This document shows positions 16,301-27,354 of a DNA stretch of 64,000 nucleotides, in pieces; positions within the stretch are counted from its first letter, which is position 1; each line of letters opens with the position of its first letter. The stretch is from Glandiceps talaboti (lineage: Eukaryota > Hemichordata > Enteropneusta > Spengelidae), in the NCBI RefSeq assembly GCF_964340395.1, contig NC_135564.1, positions 4,052,861-4,116,860 on the forward strand. Direction: 5' to 3'. A program made the position numbers and the translations under genes. Under the pieces are notes generated by a model. That model worked only from the letters and a program-made list of their open reading frames with translations, was not told the origin of the DNA and ran no database searches.

Positions 16301-19300
16301 TGTCTTTAAATCAATGTTTTAGTTAAGGTTTTAGTACCCTGATACCAAAAGGGAAAAATCAGGCTAAAATTACATAGATTTCTTTACCATAAATGTGGTG
16401 AGAAACACCAGTAAATTAATGTATTTATTGACACCAAAGTAAGCAAATCGGTCTTTACTACCTTTATTTGCTGTGAATTTACCATTGAAAGTGATTTATT
16501 TTGTTGCAGTGTGTCAGCATCATATAGTCTAAAATCATGTGGGGACACGACAGCATCATCATGTTTATGTGAACACTGTAGGGGGGAGCACAGAATTCTG
16601 TGTGAGAGTAGCGGATTGACTAGATGGAAAAGTATGAAGATAACATACGCAATACAGTCCGGAACTAAATATATGCCATAAGCTAGTTTTGTTGTCGGAA
16701 GTCTACACAAGTATTTTTGAGAAAAAATGGCAGACTTGAGCTGGTCATAAATCATTGTCTTTCATGGTTTAATGACACTTTTATATTGATAAATCAAGCC
16801 TAAATTATCACTATTTGTTGTAATTATAATTACATAGATTCCATCGTTAAATCATGTTTATGTGAATTCTTTTACCTTTCAGGTTTACAAAGATGGCATT
16901 GTTAAATTAAGTCTAAATTGTGCAAGGGAGGCTGCCAAAAGAAAAGTCAAACTTTTTATTGAAGTTTCAACAGGCCAAGTCTACTCAGCAGACAAGGTAA
17001 CATTTGTGATGTCACTTCCTGTCAAAATGGTGCCATTATTTCCAAAATGAATATGTTGTCACTTCCTGTCAAAATGGCTGCCATATTGTTTCCAGAATGA
17101 ATATGTTGTCACTTCCTATTAAAATGGCTGCCATTGTTTCAAAATGAACATCTTTCTTAAACATTTCCTAAAGGGCTCAGTACATAAACTATATCTTTTC
17201 AGGCGTATTGTATCCATACACAAAGAAGCAACATTTTTTTAGACAGATCAAGGTTGTAAATTTGCTTGAAGGTTTTGTTGTTCATGACCGGATTAATAAG
17301 AAAATATTTTCCTCTTTCATTGGCTGATCCTATTTATCAACACCTAGTCATCGTTATGTCGGAGTTCATATATTTAAATTTTGTTGTTGTGAGTCAAAAT
17401 GACAAAAACTGGCATTTTTTTTGTGAGTCACCACATAGTAAGAGATGGGAGAACACCAAATGTTGGTGTGTGTCACTAGAAATTGTGTGCATCAGTGGCA
17501 CATCAAATTGACTTTGAGGGCACACTGAAGATCACCCAACAACATGCAGGGAAGGGTTCTTAGTTAATGCTACTCATATATACACAATAAATGTACAACT
17601 CACATAAACTTAAATGATGTCTGAATCAAAGATTTACTAATAGACTTATATATCATACTCCACACACAATTTTTCATGTCTATGTTGTAGAAAGCCAGTT
17701 GTGAAATGTCTAAGACGTCACCATGGACACATCTAGCAAAACATAAATTAGAAGTAGAAAAAGAATTATCAAAGATTGAAGGGTAAGTGATAGTCTTTGA
17801 TAAGTATGATCACTTACCACCATACTACTATGTGGACCAGTAAAATAGAAACTCTATCGTCAATGATGCTAATGATTTTATAAAAAATCTATATAAGATT
17901 ATGTACTATAAACGTAGACGTTTTTGCTAGACTTATTTTTCTCTCGTATTTTTGCTGGAAAACAAAAATGTGAAAGTATGTAGTGACTAAAATGCCTCTT
18001 TCTACATAAACAGTGTACCAGGCTTAGTAATTCATAAAGAAGTAGTCTTTGGCAACTACATGTAGTTGAAGACTGTAAAATTATAAAGTTTTATATTGTG
18101 CTTGCACAGGTATGATAGGGAACTTGCAAACCCACCATATTGAATGTTGCATCATGGAAAGTGTGGTAATAAATACTAATCAATTAGTATTGTAAACAAT
18201 ATTGATACATTGTTTGTAACCACAAATAATCAATTCATAGTTACCCTGACAAGTGTGGGAGGTCAATTTTATCAGTAGCTCCAGATTAGGTATTACGATA
18301 ACCACAGATAATCCTATAGTCCTTTGTGTCTGAGCATGCTCAGTCTGGATTGCAAGTTCCCTATCATATCATTCCCCATTCTTTGTTTTCATTCTGCCAG
18401 AAAATACTCCTGAGTCCTGTCCTTAGAAGTTAGAGTTTTGTCAATTCTTGTCTTGACTCAAAGTGACAAGACCCCTTATGTCACTGATATTTTCCTTGTC
18501 TGTATAAAGAAAATATTGGGGAATAATATTTAAATGTGATAAAATTATTTTTATTCATTTTATTTCAGGCTCAATTTTATCATAGTAAGACCAGCAATAG
18601 TTTATGGCATGGGTGATAAAACAGGACTATGTAAGTATCAGATTATGTCATACTGTTCACTGTGCTTTTGTGTTACCTAGTTAACTGTTGTACCTCCTAC
18701 TAGCCCTCGTGTACAAAGCTTGTCTTGGGAACCGTTAACAAGCTGGTAACTAAACATTGAAACTGTGCCCAATAGCCTGATTGGTCACAGTGTGCCTGTA
18801 ACCATGACTACTAGTCAGACTATCACTTTTCAAATGATGTCACAGGCGTTACTGAGATGATCTCAGTTGGTAACATTAATCAAATAGCATGATTTGTGTA
18901 GTAGATTGTAGATTTTGAATTGAATTCTGTATTAAGTTACTGGAAGCCAGTGAAGTTATGTCAAAATTAGTGTAATATGGTCTTGTTTCCTTATATTGGT
19001 AATGATGCATTTTTTTTTATTTTCCAGTACCACGTCTTGTGATTGCTGCTGTTTATAAACAGATAAGAGAAACAATGAAGGTAAATCTTGTCATTTTTAT
19101 TCCTCAAATCTGTTGTAAATCCTGTAAAAACAAAACTTGGTTGATTGTAAATTTAGTTCTAAATTACCTTCAGATCTTTGTCATTGTAAAGATGATGTTT
19201 ACTCAACACCAATCCAACAGGACAAGTGGAAACTTCAAATTACAAAATCTACAGTAACACTGGGTATCAGCAAATATTTCTTTTCTCAATGGTTGTATCT

Positions 19301-22300
19301 CATGTGAATAAATAAACAGTGCATATTGGTTTAACCCGAAACGTTGCTGACTTTCAAATTTGGTGAGACCAGAAGTACATGAACACTATGGTACAAGTGA
19401 TTATGGAAACCTTTAAAACTGTACTAGCTTTACCTGGAGTATCAGTCAACCAACAATATATCCATCAACAGTTTTCAAAATACCGATAATTAGACACTTT
19501 ACATGTTAATTAAAGGTTGTTGTTATCTATGAGTAGTAGAGTAATAAGTTGAAATCGTGATTCACTGGGATACTGATTTTAGGGTGCGGACCCAAAAATC
19601 AATTTGATTTGAGTACTATTTTCAATTGCATTTTGTTGCCAATTTTTTGGGTATGGGCCCAAACATCAATTTGATTGGATTTATTGTACCACATTGTGAG
19701 TACAGATACACCAATATGTTTATCCATATGTCATTCAATACTGTTCAAGGTGTAGGATATTATAAACAAGTCAATTATATTTAACAGAACAGTTTCAAAA
19801 AATGTTCCATTTGCAGCTGGTGCAATTTTAAGCGTTTTCTCAGTCCTGCCATCATGGTAATCATGTTAAATTAATTTGAAATCATAAACACCCTCCTAAA
19901 TGACATGTAAATATGTTTTTTTTTTTGGATTTAGTTACTATGGACCAAAGATCTGAAGATGAACACTGTTCATGTTGGTGACATGTGTCGTGCAATATGG
20001 CATCTTACAAGAGAGGGAAAAGTCGGTGAAGTTTATAACATTGTTGATAATTCTCACACAAGTAAGATGTAATTATGTATTTCAAATATTTTTTATCTTT
20101 TCTATAATTTATTGTATTTTGTGTGTTCTGTAATTACTACAGTTATATACCATTTAGAAGGAAACATGAAAGGTTTTTGTAAATTTAATCTTCAGTGAAT
20201 CCTTTATTTTAAAATGAACACCACTCCAGGAAATGAAGTCATTTTCATAAACTATGCCTTCTGGACAGTCTTTTCATCATTTTACATCACCTACAATTAC
20301 TTGCGATTTCAGAGAAACATCAAATTGACATTGTGCCTTATAGGGTATCTTTACTATGGACTGTTGCATCATGGGAGTCAGCAGACATAATGCATTCAAG
20401 TTGTACACTGCATATTCATGATGAATTTTGTAATTTTCTTCCTGTTACCATAAATTAAAAAAAATCTTGTTTCAGTAGTATCTTACAAATGTATTGAAAG
20501 AGTATCACAATCATACAAAGAAGAATACACTATTGCAGGTTTTCATTTTAAGTATGTTTAGTCCTATACTAACTTTGTATTGTTGTGTTTTTTTCCCTTC
20601 AACCCTGACAGCACAAGGACTGATAACAGAAATTGTAAGCAAAATATTTGGTATTGAGTATGATTACATGGGATCTATTATATCTAACATTGCCAAGGTG
20701 AGTTTATTTGCTATTCAAATCGTCTTGTATCATGATGTCATATCATATACCATATCTTATACATGTACCATACGTAAGCCAAGTTATTATCTTGAAACAG
20801 AGAATATGGATTATATACTCTGATTATTCTGCCTCACGACAACGCAATTCTACATCACTGGTTTTACGGAGCTCGGCATATGAGTCAAAACATTCCATAT
20901 TTTTTCCATAATATATACTTGAAGAGATATAATTATATTATTCCCCAATAATTTTCTTCATTTAGCTGGAAAATACTAATGACATAAGGCCCCTTAGGTC
21001 ACTAATATTTTCTTTGGTTGAACAAAATGAACGAAGAAAAATATTGGAATAATAACTAAATGTCATTTCATTATCATACATTATATATACCTATGCCCAG
21101 ATCAAACGTTATTGATGGCATTTAACACACAATATCACTTCTGATATGGGACATTAAATGTCTTGATATTCACGTTTTTGATGGCGTTTAACACAAAATA
21201 TCACTTGTGATATAGGACAGTAAATGCTATGATATTCACGTTAAGCATCATTATTAAATGGCTTTCTTATTGGACAAGACGTGGTAATTCTGAACATAAA
21301 CAAACAATAATGGCTGCAAATAATCTTACGACTCGTGTTACGTTGCGGAAACAGCACTCTCAATGATACAACAAACGATCGGGAGTCATATTATCAAATG
21401 TAGCAAAGAGAAAGCAATAATCTATGAGCTGTTCAAATACATCATGGTGGCAGAGTGCTACAGTAAAAGGTCATAGGTCAAGCATGTACACATGTGATTT
21501 CATAAATAAAGTACAACTACAGTAGTAGCAAGCAGACAACATTTTACAATTCAGTTCCATAACCAGAGTACAAAAATAAAGCTTAGGAGGTACGGATAAG
21601 GAAGGAACAGTGTTACTCAATGTTGAGTGTGTGGTCACTGATAACATCACTTCCCTCCTGTTAATTGCATAATTTACTGTATAATTTGCATAATTTGAAG
21701 GATACTGTTACATGTACAGATGGGTCAGAGGTCAGAGGTCAGAGGTCAGAGGCTCATAGTTAAAGTGGCACAAACTACGTAAATGTAAACTTTTTACTCA
21801 AGTGAAAATTCTTTAAAAAACTTTTAGTATAATATTAATGTCTGTGCATGTTTTCTATGGTATTACAATTTGTGTTCTGGCATTGTTAGAACTGTTATTT
21901 GCAGAGTAGAGAGTTCCTGTACATTTGATATATATAATAATTTATGTCATCAGATAATTTATAAATTATATCCTAATACAAGGTTTGAGTTCAGTCTATT
22001 GCAAGTGATGGTTAAATGATGATTAGTAAGTAGAATACTGTGAGTACCTTTAAATATGCAGAAAAAAGTATATCCCCAAAAGCACATAAATGCATCGTGT
22101 GCCCCTTTAAGGCCTAAACAAATAATTATTTGATTCCAGTTACCCGACCCCCACCTAGCTTTTCACTGCCGACCTTAAACATTTTTTACATATTCAAGAC
22201 AAAAATAATAAAATCGCAAAAAATTGCGAAAACTCACGAGAAATAGTGCATGCAGAAACTGACTTCAACTTAAAAATACAATATAAAACTGTTCCTCAAT

Positions 22301-23572
22301 CTGTAATGGCTGTACAGCTGATAGGAAGAAATAAATAAAACAGACCATTTGGAAAACAATGGAAAACATAACTACTTGAACTAGACACTCAAACATGAAA
22401 AAAAAAATATAATAAAATAAAATCCCACCTATTCTAAAATTGAGTGTAATCAGAACCACACAAACTTATTTTATTAGGCCTAAACTCGATAGGCCTGATA
22501 TTCATATTAATATAGTCTGTAACATATGACTCTATTCCTAGTAATTTTTGTAATGTATACCCTCATTGGACAGATAACCATGACAGATGTAGTGGATGAA
22601 TCCAATGACAAACACATGACACCTTGGTCAAAGGCCTGTGAGTCTGACAATATCCATAACACACCACTCAGCCCATTCATAGATCAAGAACTACTCTACA
22701 ATAAACATCTCCATATGGATTCAAGTAAACTGATCAACACTGGATTTACCTATGAAAAACCTATTTTAACTCAAGATTATTTACAAGAGGTGAGTAATCT
22801 TCTGAATACAGAACTGAGGTCTTGTTACAAGACTAACCTAAAGGACTCCGGGTCCAACCTTCAAAACAGTAATGTTGCATGGGTTTCCTACAAATTTCTA
22901 GTAACTCATCAGTCAGTGAAAGTACATCAAATGATTTATGAAGCGTTTTTTTACTTTACAATGATATGTATCGGTAAATAGTCTTTATATAGCACTTGCC
23001 CACACTTTACTCAAAGCATTCTTCAATTATTATTACCTGTCGCAGGGACCTATAATCACAAAACAACCCTTTATATCAGTACTTTCTCAACTTCTGAGGA
23101 CATTTTGATTGCAGCTGCTGTAAGAGTCAGCTGCTGTAAGAGTATAAGGATTAAATCTTTCACGTAACAATCCCATGTTCTATCAGGTCCCCATTTATAC
23201 AGCTGGGTTGACGGGGGCACAATGTGGTACTGTCACTAAATGCTCTAGATTCAATCCTCCACATGACAATCTCTGTCCAACCAGGTCCCCATTTATACAG
23301 CAGGGTTGACGGGGGCACAAATTTAAGGTTATTCTTGTTCAATGACTTTATGTTTAGTCACTCAGAAAAAAATGACAGTGGCAATGCTTGAGCTGACAAC
23401 TGGCATATTACAACCATTTTTAACAATTCAATAATCATAACTTAGAACATGACAACCGTGCAAATCATAAACCAAGAGTAAATGTTTTGTTTCAATTCTT
23501 CAATGACAGGTCCTGGATGACTATGTATCTATGGGTGTCTTTCCAACATCATTAGTCCAGACTTCAGCTTAA
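10306..23572 (+). CDS. Extended-SDR / NAD-dependent epimerase-dehydratase-like protein (13 exons, 371 aa)
   Basis: Exons: 10306-10348, 12865-12926, 14510-14566, 15350-15398, 16190-16281, 16883-16996, 17691-17782, 18569-18630, 19028-19080, 19935-20061, 20612-20697, 22574-22789 and 23510-23572. All junctions are GT-AG and the frame closes. Family marks in order: Rossmann GGVGFIG (residues 14-20); VADK with acidic Asp40 at the end of beta 2, favouring NAD(H); NLAAET (89-94); VSTGQVYS (129-136); VRPAIVYGMGD (176-186); and VHVGD (220-224) followed by the GEVYNIVD segment. Length and order match extended SDRs such as nucleotide-sugar epimerases/dehydratases. Oddity: the active-site Tyr-x-x-x-Lys is missing. 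The segment SPWTHLAKHKLEVEKEL (149-165) has lysines but no tyrosine, so classical catalysis is doubtful and I assign no substrate. The C-terminal 90 residues (from exon 12) are family-specific and unfamiliar. No signal peptide, so cytosolic is likely. Exon 2's donor is embedded in a 17-copy array. Confidence 0.88.
11721..12075. mobile_element. Foldback TTAA MITE, copy 1 (SDR intron 1)
   Basis: The element begins TTAAAGTGGCCATATGGATG and ends with its reverse complement. The two halves are near-perfect inverted copies of about 160 bp around a central TTGTACGTACAATAA. No coding capacity. The TTAA ends resemble the TTAA target sites of piggyBac-type elements. Related copies lie at 14820-15116, 24278-24630 and 35019-35396. 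Confidence 0.85.
12680..12811. repeat. Inverted repeat plus stem-loop just upstream of SDR exon 2
   Basis: A 16-bp inverted pair (TTAAGTTCATGAATTT at 12680-12695 and its complement at 12749-12764) is followed by a 12-bp perfect hairpin. The hairpin is CATAGACCCTCC at 12780-12791 pairing with 12800-12811 across an 8-nt loop. The same hairpin sequence recurs at 61252-61287. Confidence 0.8.
12909..13530 (+). repeat. 36-bp exon/intron-junction minisatellite with 17 splice donors
   Basis: The last 18 nt of SDR exon 2 (AATGATTTGACATCAAAG) plus the first 18 nt of intron 2 (GTAAGTAACTTCACATTA) form the unit. Donor GT positions are 12927, 12963, 12999, 13039, 13075, 13111, 13147, 13183, 13219, 13255, 13291, 13327, 13363, 13399, 13435, 13471 and 13507. 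Spacing is 36 bp throughout except one 40-bp step after the third. Sixteen copies read AAGgtaagt and the fifth reads AAAgtaagt. Donors 1-3 are in frame with exon 3 and would add 0, 12 or 24 residues. The 4-bp insertion in unit 3 brings a TGA at 13023-13025, so use of donors 4-17 would truncate the protein. Confidence 0.95.
14173..14215. mobile_element. Solo terminal repeat of a GGCCAAAA transposon family
   Basis: GGCCAAAAAAAAGAAAGAAT followed by TGTTTCTGGTCAGC closely matches both termini of the element at 41758-42754. No partner end was found nearby, so this is a fragment. Confidence 0.55.
14820..15116. mobile_element. Foldback TTAA MITE, copy 2 (SDR intron 3)
   Basis: Same family as 11721-12075: starts TTAAAGTGGCCATATGGATG, ends with the reverse complement, with TTAA at both outer edges. 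It is slightly shorter, from small internal deletions. Confidence 0.85.
15665..15985 (+). repeat. Dispersed 'AATCCAATATGGCC' repeat, copy 1
   Basis: Shares, in the same order, TTAGAATCCAATATGG, CTTTCATATGAC and AAGTT with 40630-40895. Related reverse-orientation segments lie at about 31180-31440 and 59200-59440, and a fragment near 44640. Class unknown; no terminal repeats recognised. Confidence 0.6.
17005..17150. repeat. Three-copy tandem repeat of about 45-60 bp right after SDR exon 6
   Basis: Diverged copies each contain TGTCACTTCCTGTCAAAATGG followed by GCCAT and TTTCNAAAATGAA. The array starts only about 9 nt downstream of the exon 6 donor. It is separate from the exon 2 array in unit and sequence. 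Confidence 0.75.
18111..18368. mobile_element. 258-bp MITE with 19-bp perfect terminal inverted repeats
   Basis: TATGATAGGGAACTTGCAA at 18111-18129 is exactly mirrored at 18350-18368. There is no coding capacity. The outermost TA could be a target duplication of the mariner type, but that is inference. It lies in SDR intron 7. Confidence 0.75.
18383..18540 (+). repeat. Dispersed repeat family R1, copy 1
   Basis: Shares an ordered series with 20800-21070 and 26405-26725: CAGCTGGAAAATACT-like, GACAAGACCCCTTATGTCACT, ATATTTTC, and GAAAATATTGGGGAATAAT. Copies differ by indels and substitutions. Class unknown. Confidence 0.6.
20800..21070 (+). repeat. Dispersed repeat family R1, copy 2
   Basis: Longer copy in SDR intron 11. 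It carries the ACGACAAC and CTACATCACTGGTT stretch on the left and CATAAGGCCCCTTAGGTCAC on the right, matching 26405-26725 along its length. Confidence 0.6.
21112..21243. repeat. Two-copy tandem repeat, about 66 bp unit
   Basis: Two diverged copies, each running from TTGATGGC(A/G)TTTAACAC to ATGATATTCACGTT-like sequence, with ATATCACTT(C/G)TGATAT inside. Confidence 0.8.
21722..21755 (+). repeat. AGGTCA direct repeats with 1-bp spacing (DR1 array)
   Basis: GGGTCA at 21722 and AGGTCA at 21729, 21736 and 21743 are each separated by one G, followed by a degenerate AGGCTCA. Period 7. This is the textbook DR1 arrangement of nuclear-receptor half-sites (HNF4, RXR, PPAR types), though a simple heptamer slippage repeat would look the same. 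Confidence 0.6.
21760..22110. mobile_element. Possible TTAA-ended MITE of about 350 bp
   Basis: Begins TTAAAGTGGCACAAACTACG and ends TGTGCCCCTTTAA, with imperfect inverted termini of about 25 bp. The first nine bases equal the foldback MITE terminus, so it may be a related family with a different interior. Confidence 0.5.
22131..22463. mobile_element. MITE family M2, copy 1 (SDR intron 11)
   Basis: About 330 bp, colinear with 62853-63195: GTTACCCGACCCCCA near the left end, a central AATATAAAACTGTTC and AATGGCTGTACA, and AGAACCACACAAAC at the right end. Ends form an imperfect inverted repeat (GATTCCAGTTAC versus the complement of GTAATCAGAACC). It lies about 100 bp before SDR exon 12. Confidence 0.75.
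23184..23320. repeat. Duplicated 39-bp segment 98 bp apart
   Basis: AGGTCCCCATTTATACAGC, then T or A, then GGGTTGACGGGGGCACAA, occurs at 23184 and again at 23282. The surroundings are also similar (CA(T/C)GACAAT and CT(A/C)ACCAGGT). It looks like a tandemly duplicated short interspersed repeat fragment in the last SDR intron. Confidence 0.7.
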
Positions 23573-25300
23573 CTTTGCATTAACCCTGCTCTTCATGTAA
23601 GTTCTGGTTAGCAGAAACAACTCTTTAAAGTATAAAGTATAAAGTATAGTATGATCTGAAGTAGTATTGCGATGACGTATTAGAAAAAAACATTGGTAAA
23701 ACAGTCCTCTAAGATTTTAAGTTTGCGTATATGTTTATATTTGGATAGGCTGGCTCTTCTCTTGGTACGATTATTACTAGAAACAGACGAATTTTACATC
23801 TTAGAGGATCATTCTATCAACATTTTTGTAAACCACTTTTACATCATCCTAGCAGAATTCATTCACTTGCAAACATTTGGATATGGAGTAGTTTATTTTC
23901 ATGATGAAAATGAAAAAGTATAGTAACTATTATGGCAGATTTAGTATACATTATCAGCTATATTTAAGTTCTGGTTAGCAGAAACAACTCATATGTATAT
24001 AGCATAGAATATTAGAGAGAGATGTAGTCTTGGTTATGGTGTAGTTAATTTTTATGGCAATACTGTGGCAGAAACTAAGTATATTCTGTTTATGAGGAAA
24101 AAGTAATTTTTTTTTTACATTGGGATATGTGTCTAAATGATGATAAAGAAAACTTCCTGAATATGACTGCTGAGGTTCAAAGCCACTTGATGATTCAAGT
24201 TCAAAGTAATTTTTGAGCTCTTTTACCACTAAGAAATGATAATAAAGTTCACCCCAGCTTTAAGATAACCAGTAACATTAAAGTGGCCATAGGGATGAGG
24301 ATTTGGGTTTTTATTTTGGGATTTTAAATTTTAAAAAACAATTTTATCATGGCTTCCTATTTGAGAAGTCAGTGTGAAACAACATTGAACAAGTGTGTGT
24401 TTGCAACTCAATACATTGAGAAAAGCTTTAAAAAATTGTGTAAAAAGTTTGTTATTGTACGTACAATAACAAACATTTTACACATTTATTAATCTTTTGC
24501 AATTTATTGAGTTATAAGCAGAGACTTAGCATATGTTGTTTCACATTGATTTTTCAAGTAGGAAGCCATGATAAAAATTGTTTTATAAATTAAAAATCCA
24601 AATTAAATACCCAATTTTTCATTCGTATATCTTGTACTTCCTTATTACATACTTCCCTTTTGGTTTCCATTCGTTATTTTTTGTTGTAATTTTTTTATCA
24701 ATTTCTTTTATAAATTATGAAATTTTGGATCATTTCTAACCGATAATTTTCTTTCAATGATCAAATTTCTATCCCATAATATTCAGCATAGATATAAACC
24801 TAAAATCATGATTGTAAGTATATGATGCTTGATACCTACCTTCAATAACCATGTCAACTTCAGAAGTTTTTGTAAATATATACATTTTTTGTTACCTGCT
24901 TCCAAGATATATAGACTTAGTTCGGATTAGGAATAAAATGTAGATTTGAAAGCGTTTGTCTGACCGACCGATAGAAAAAAGTTTGTGTAGAACAAAAGTA
25001 TGCTCTGGTGTTGCTCCTATGGAGGTTGTGCCAATTACTTATCCAGATCCCTTGCAATCCTCATGGATCCACTGATAAGATAGTGCAAATGCAAAATAGC
25101 TGGGATTGAAATCCTGGCCTTTAACTTGTTGTGTGTTTAACTACTTTTGCAAAAAGTATAAGTCTGTAAGAGACACCATTCTGTCACACTAGGAACTATT
25201 AGAAGCCAGGTAGGGCTGAACAACATGATGATTACTTATCCAGATCTAGATGCAGCAAACAGAGATTTTGCAGTCTACAAAAACTACAGGATCAATATTC
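23573..25300. other. SDR 3' flank and intergenic
   Basis: The 3'UTR presumably ends after AATAAA at 24241-24246, 670 nt past the stop. TTCTGGTTAGCAGAAACAACTC occurs twice (near 23600 and 23968), a local direct repeat. No further gene seen. Confidence 0.5.
24278..24630. mobile_element. Foldback TTAA MITE, copy 3
   Basis: Starts TTAAAGTGGCCATAGGGATG and folds back around GTTATTGTACGTACAATAAC. The right terminus has decayed (no intact GGCCACTTTAA). Confidence 0.8.
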
Positions 25301-25309
25301 AGAGAGACA

Positions 25310-25420
25310 ATTTGCATATTTAGAAAGACAATTTGCATATTCAGAGAGAATTTGCATATTTAGAGAGAGAATGTGCATATTCAGAGAGACAATTTGCATA
25401 TTTAGAGAGACGATTTGCAT
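25310..25420. repeat. Array of octamer (ATTTGCAT) motifs at about 21-bp intervals
   Basis: ATTTGCAT, the reverse complement of the POU octamer ATGCAAAT, occurs at 25310, 25331, 25350, 25392 and 25413, with a variant ATGTGCAT at 25371. Steps are 21, 19, 21, 21 and 21 bp, about two helical turns, so all sites face one side of the DNA. The spacer is a degenerate (T/C)AGAGAGA. Intergenic, 4.1 kb upstream of the Ig receptor gene. Confidence 0.85.
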
Positions 25421-25679
25421 ATTTACTGACAATTTAGATATGATACTCTAAGAAATAATTTTTTGTTATGTTGAAATCGGTCATAGTAGAAATGTTTTCA
25501 GAAAGTTTGTATGAAATCAAGTGCAAAATAATAAGTCTAAGTAAAGCTTTGTTGTCAATAGATTTGATAGGATTGAAGGATTTTAATAGAATGATACATT
25601 TTCATAATCTGTAATATTAATTTAGACAAGTCCATGGTTAACCAAATATAGGCCAGTATAAAAAATATGACAGAAATTT

Positions 25680-25895
25680 TATGAATTTAGTTTTCTTTTG
25701 AATTTAAGGTTTCTCTGATGTGAAAATACAACAAAAATGTTATGAATTTAGTTCTGTTTTTGAATTTAAGGTTTCGTGGATAAAATACGATAAAAATATT
25801 ATGAATTTAGTTTTGTTTTAAGGTTTTTTGGGTGGGAAAATATGATAGAAATATTACGAATTTAGTTTTATTTTGAATTTAAGGTTTCTTGGGTG
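25680..25895. repeat. Four-copy tandem repeat, about 55-65 bp unit
   Basis: Diverged copies, each with ATGAATTTAGTT, TTTGAATTTAAGGTTTC and AAAATA(C/T)GA(T/C)A. Copies are unequal in length because of deletions. Confidence 0.8.
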
Positions 25896-26404
25896 GGTAA
25901 AGGTCTATGATATTTAAACTAAATATATATGATATGTGGACAGAAGGTTTTTGTCTTTCATGTCAGTTTTATTACATGTAAGAAACTAGAGTGTCATTTG
26001 ATATACTGGGTTTCAATCACACGCTATGTGTTACTCAAATTTCCTGATGAGTAATCTCATGACAGAACCCCATAGTGTTTTGGTTTGGCAGAAATTCCAC
26101 ATGGAAATGATTTAGTGTCTACATCACAGTAATTTTGCGTGTGTGAAAATACAGCTAAAACGCTTACTATAAACTCACTGCTAAATTTGCTTGATATTTG
26201 TGTGTAGTTTAAACTGTTTTCATCACATTTGTATGAATACACTCATTTTATCCAACGAAATGTAATAAGGAATGATGATTTCATGAATTTTGAAGAAAAA
26301 GATAATAATATGAGTGATAAGACTATCAAACTGTCTTCACCCAATATAACCAGTGATAGAAGATGACAAGATCACTTTACTGAGAGTTTACATTTTATTG
26401 TACC

Positions 26405-26725
26405 ACACACAACACAAGTTCAATGCATTTGAACAGAAAATATGAGATTTATACCCTGGTTGTTCTACATCACAACAACGTGTATCTACATCATTGGTTG
26501 TGCGATGTCAAAACATTCAAAATCTCCATTACTTTTCCTGATTTTTCTTAAGTTATGCTTCCACAAATTTGATTATTCCCTAATATTTGTTTTCAATCAG
26601 CTGGAAACTATTCCTGACCTACAGGCTTTGTCACTTCTTGTCTTTGAACAACAGTGATAAGGCCCCTTAAGTCACTCATATTTCCAGAATGAAGGAAAAT
26701 ATTGCTGAATGATATGTAAATGATG
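26405..26725 (+). repeat. Dispersed repeat family R1, copy 3
   Basis: Matches 20800-21070 in order: AATATGAGATTTATACC, ACAACAACGTGTATCTACATC, CAGCTGGAAACTATTCC, GATAAGGCCCCTTAAGTCAC and GAAAATATTG. A short open frame across it is fortuitous. Confidence 0.6.
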
Positions 26726-27354
26726 TATTTCACATAGTGTTAACAATATGTTAACATTTGTTTAAACCAGAAATAGTAGTGTTTCAATTGTTCTGAGTTT
26801 CATGATAATCTCTTGATCCATATTAATTGTTCATACTATTCTGATGTCCAAACTTATACTAATATCATTTGCCACTGTAATGCTTTTCATGCAGACCAAA
26901 TTATATTGATGGTATTCCCTTCAAAAAGCATCATGACTTGCATTTGAATCTAGCCTAAGATCCACAGTGGTCCTTCTGAACAAAATACAAAGGGCTACCA
27001 AACTCCACTCCAAACCACTTCATTTTATCTCAGAATGATTTGAAAAGTCACTAGTCCAGTCTTTTCTTGGTGTACAACCAGCAAATACAGATGTGACCAG
27101 TCTTCAAGTCTTCTTCTGAAAATATTCTAGAGAAAATTAGAGTGTATACATTTACATTTGTATTGTAATCTGTATTAAGCCAATACATGCACATAACCAA
27201 GACAGCACAGTCTCAAGCATAGTCACCTGTATATTCATTGCTGTAGTCCAAAAAGTAAACTTTGCATCTGACATGAAACAAAATAAAATATATATTTTAA
27301 CATATGTTAACTAAGCTATAGTGTTAATAATACAGTATTGTATTGGTGTATTCG

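Noticed and set aside
25090-25130. Box-B-like GGGATTGAAATCC suggesting a tRNA-derived SINE
   Set aside because: One base too long for a B box, no A box at the right distance, and no tail or target duplication seen.
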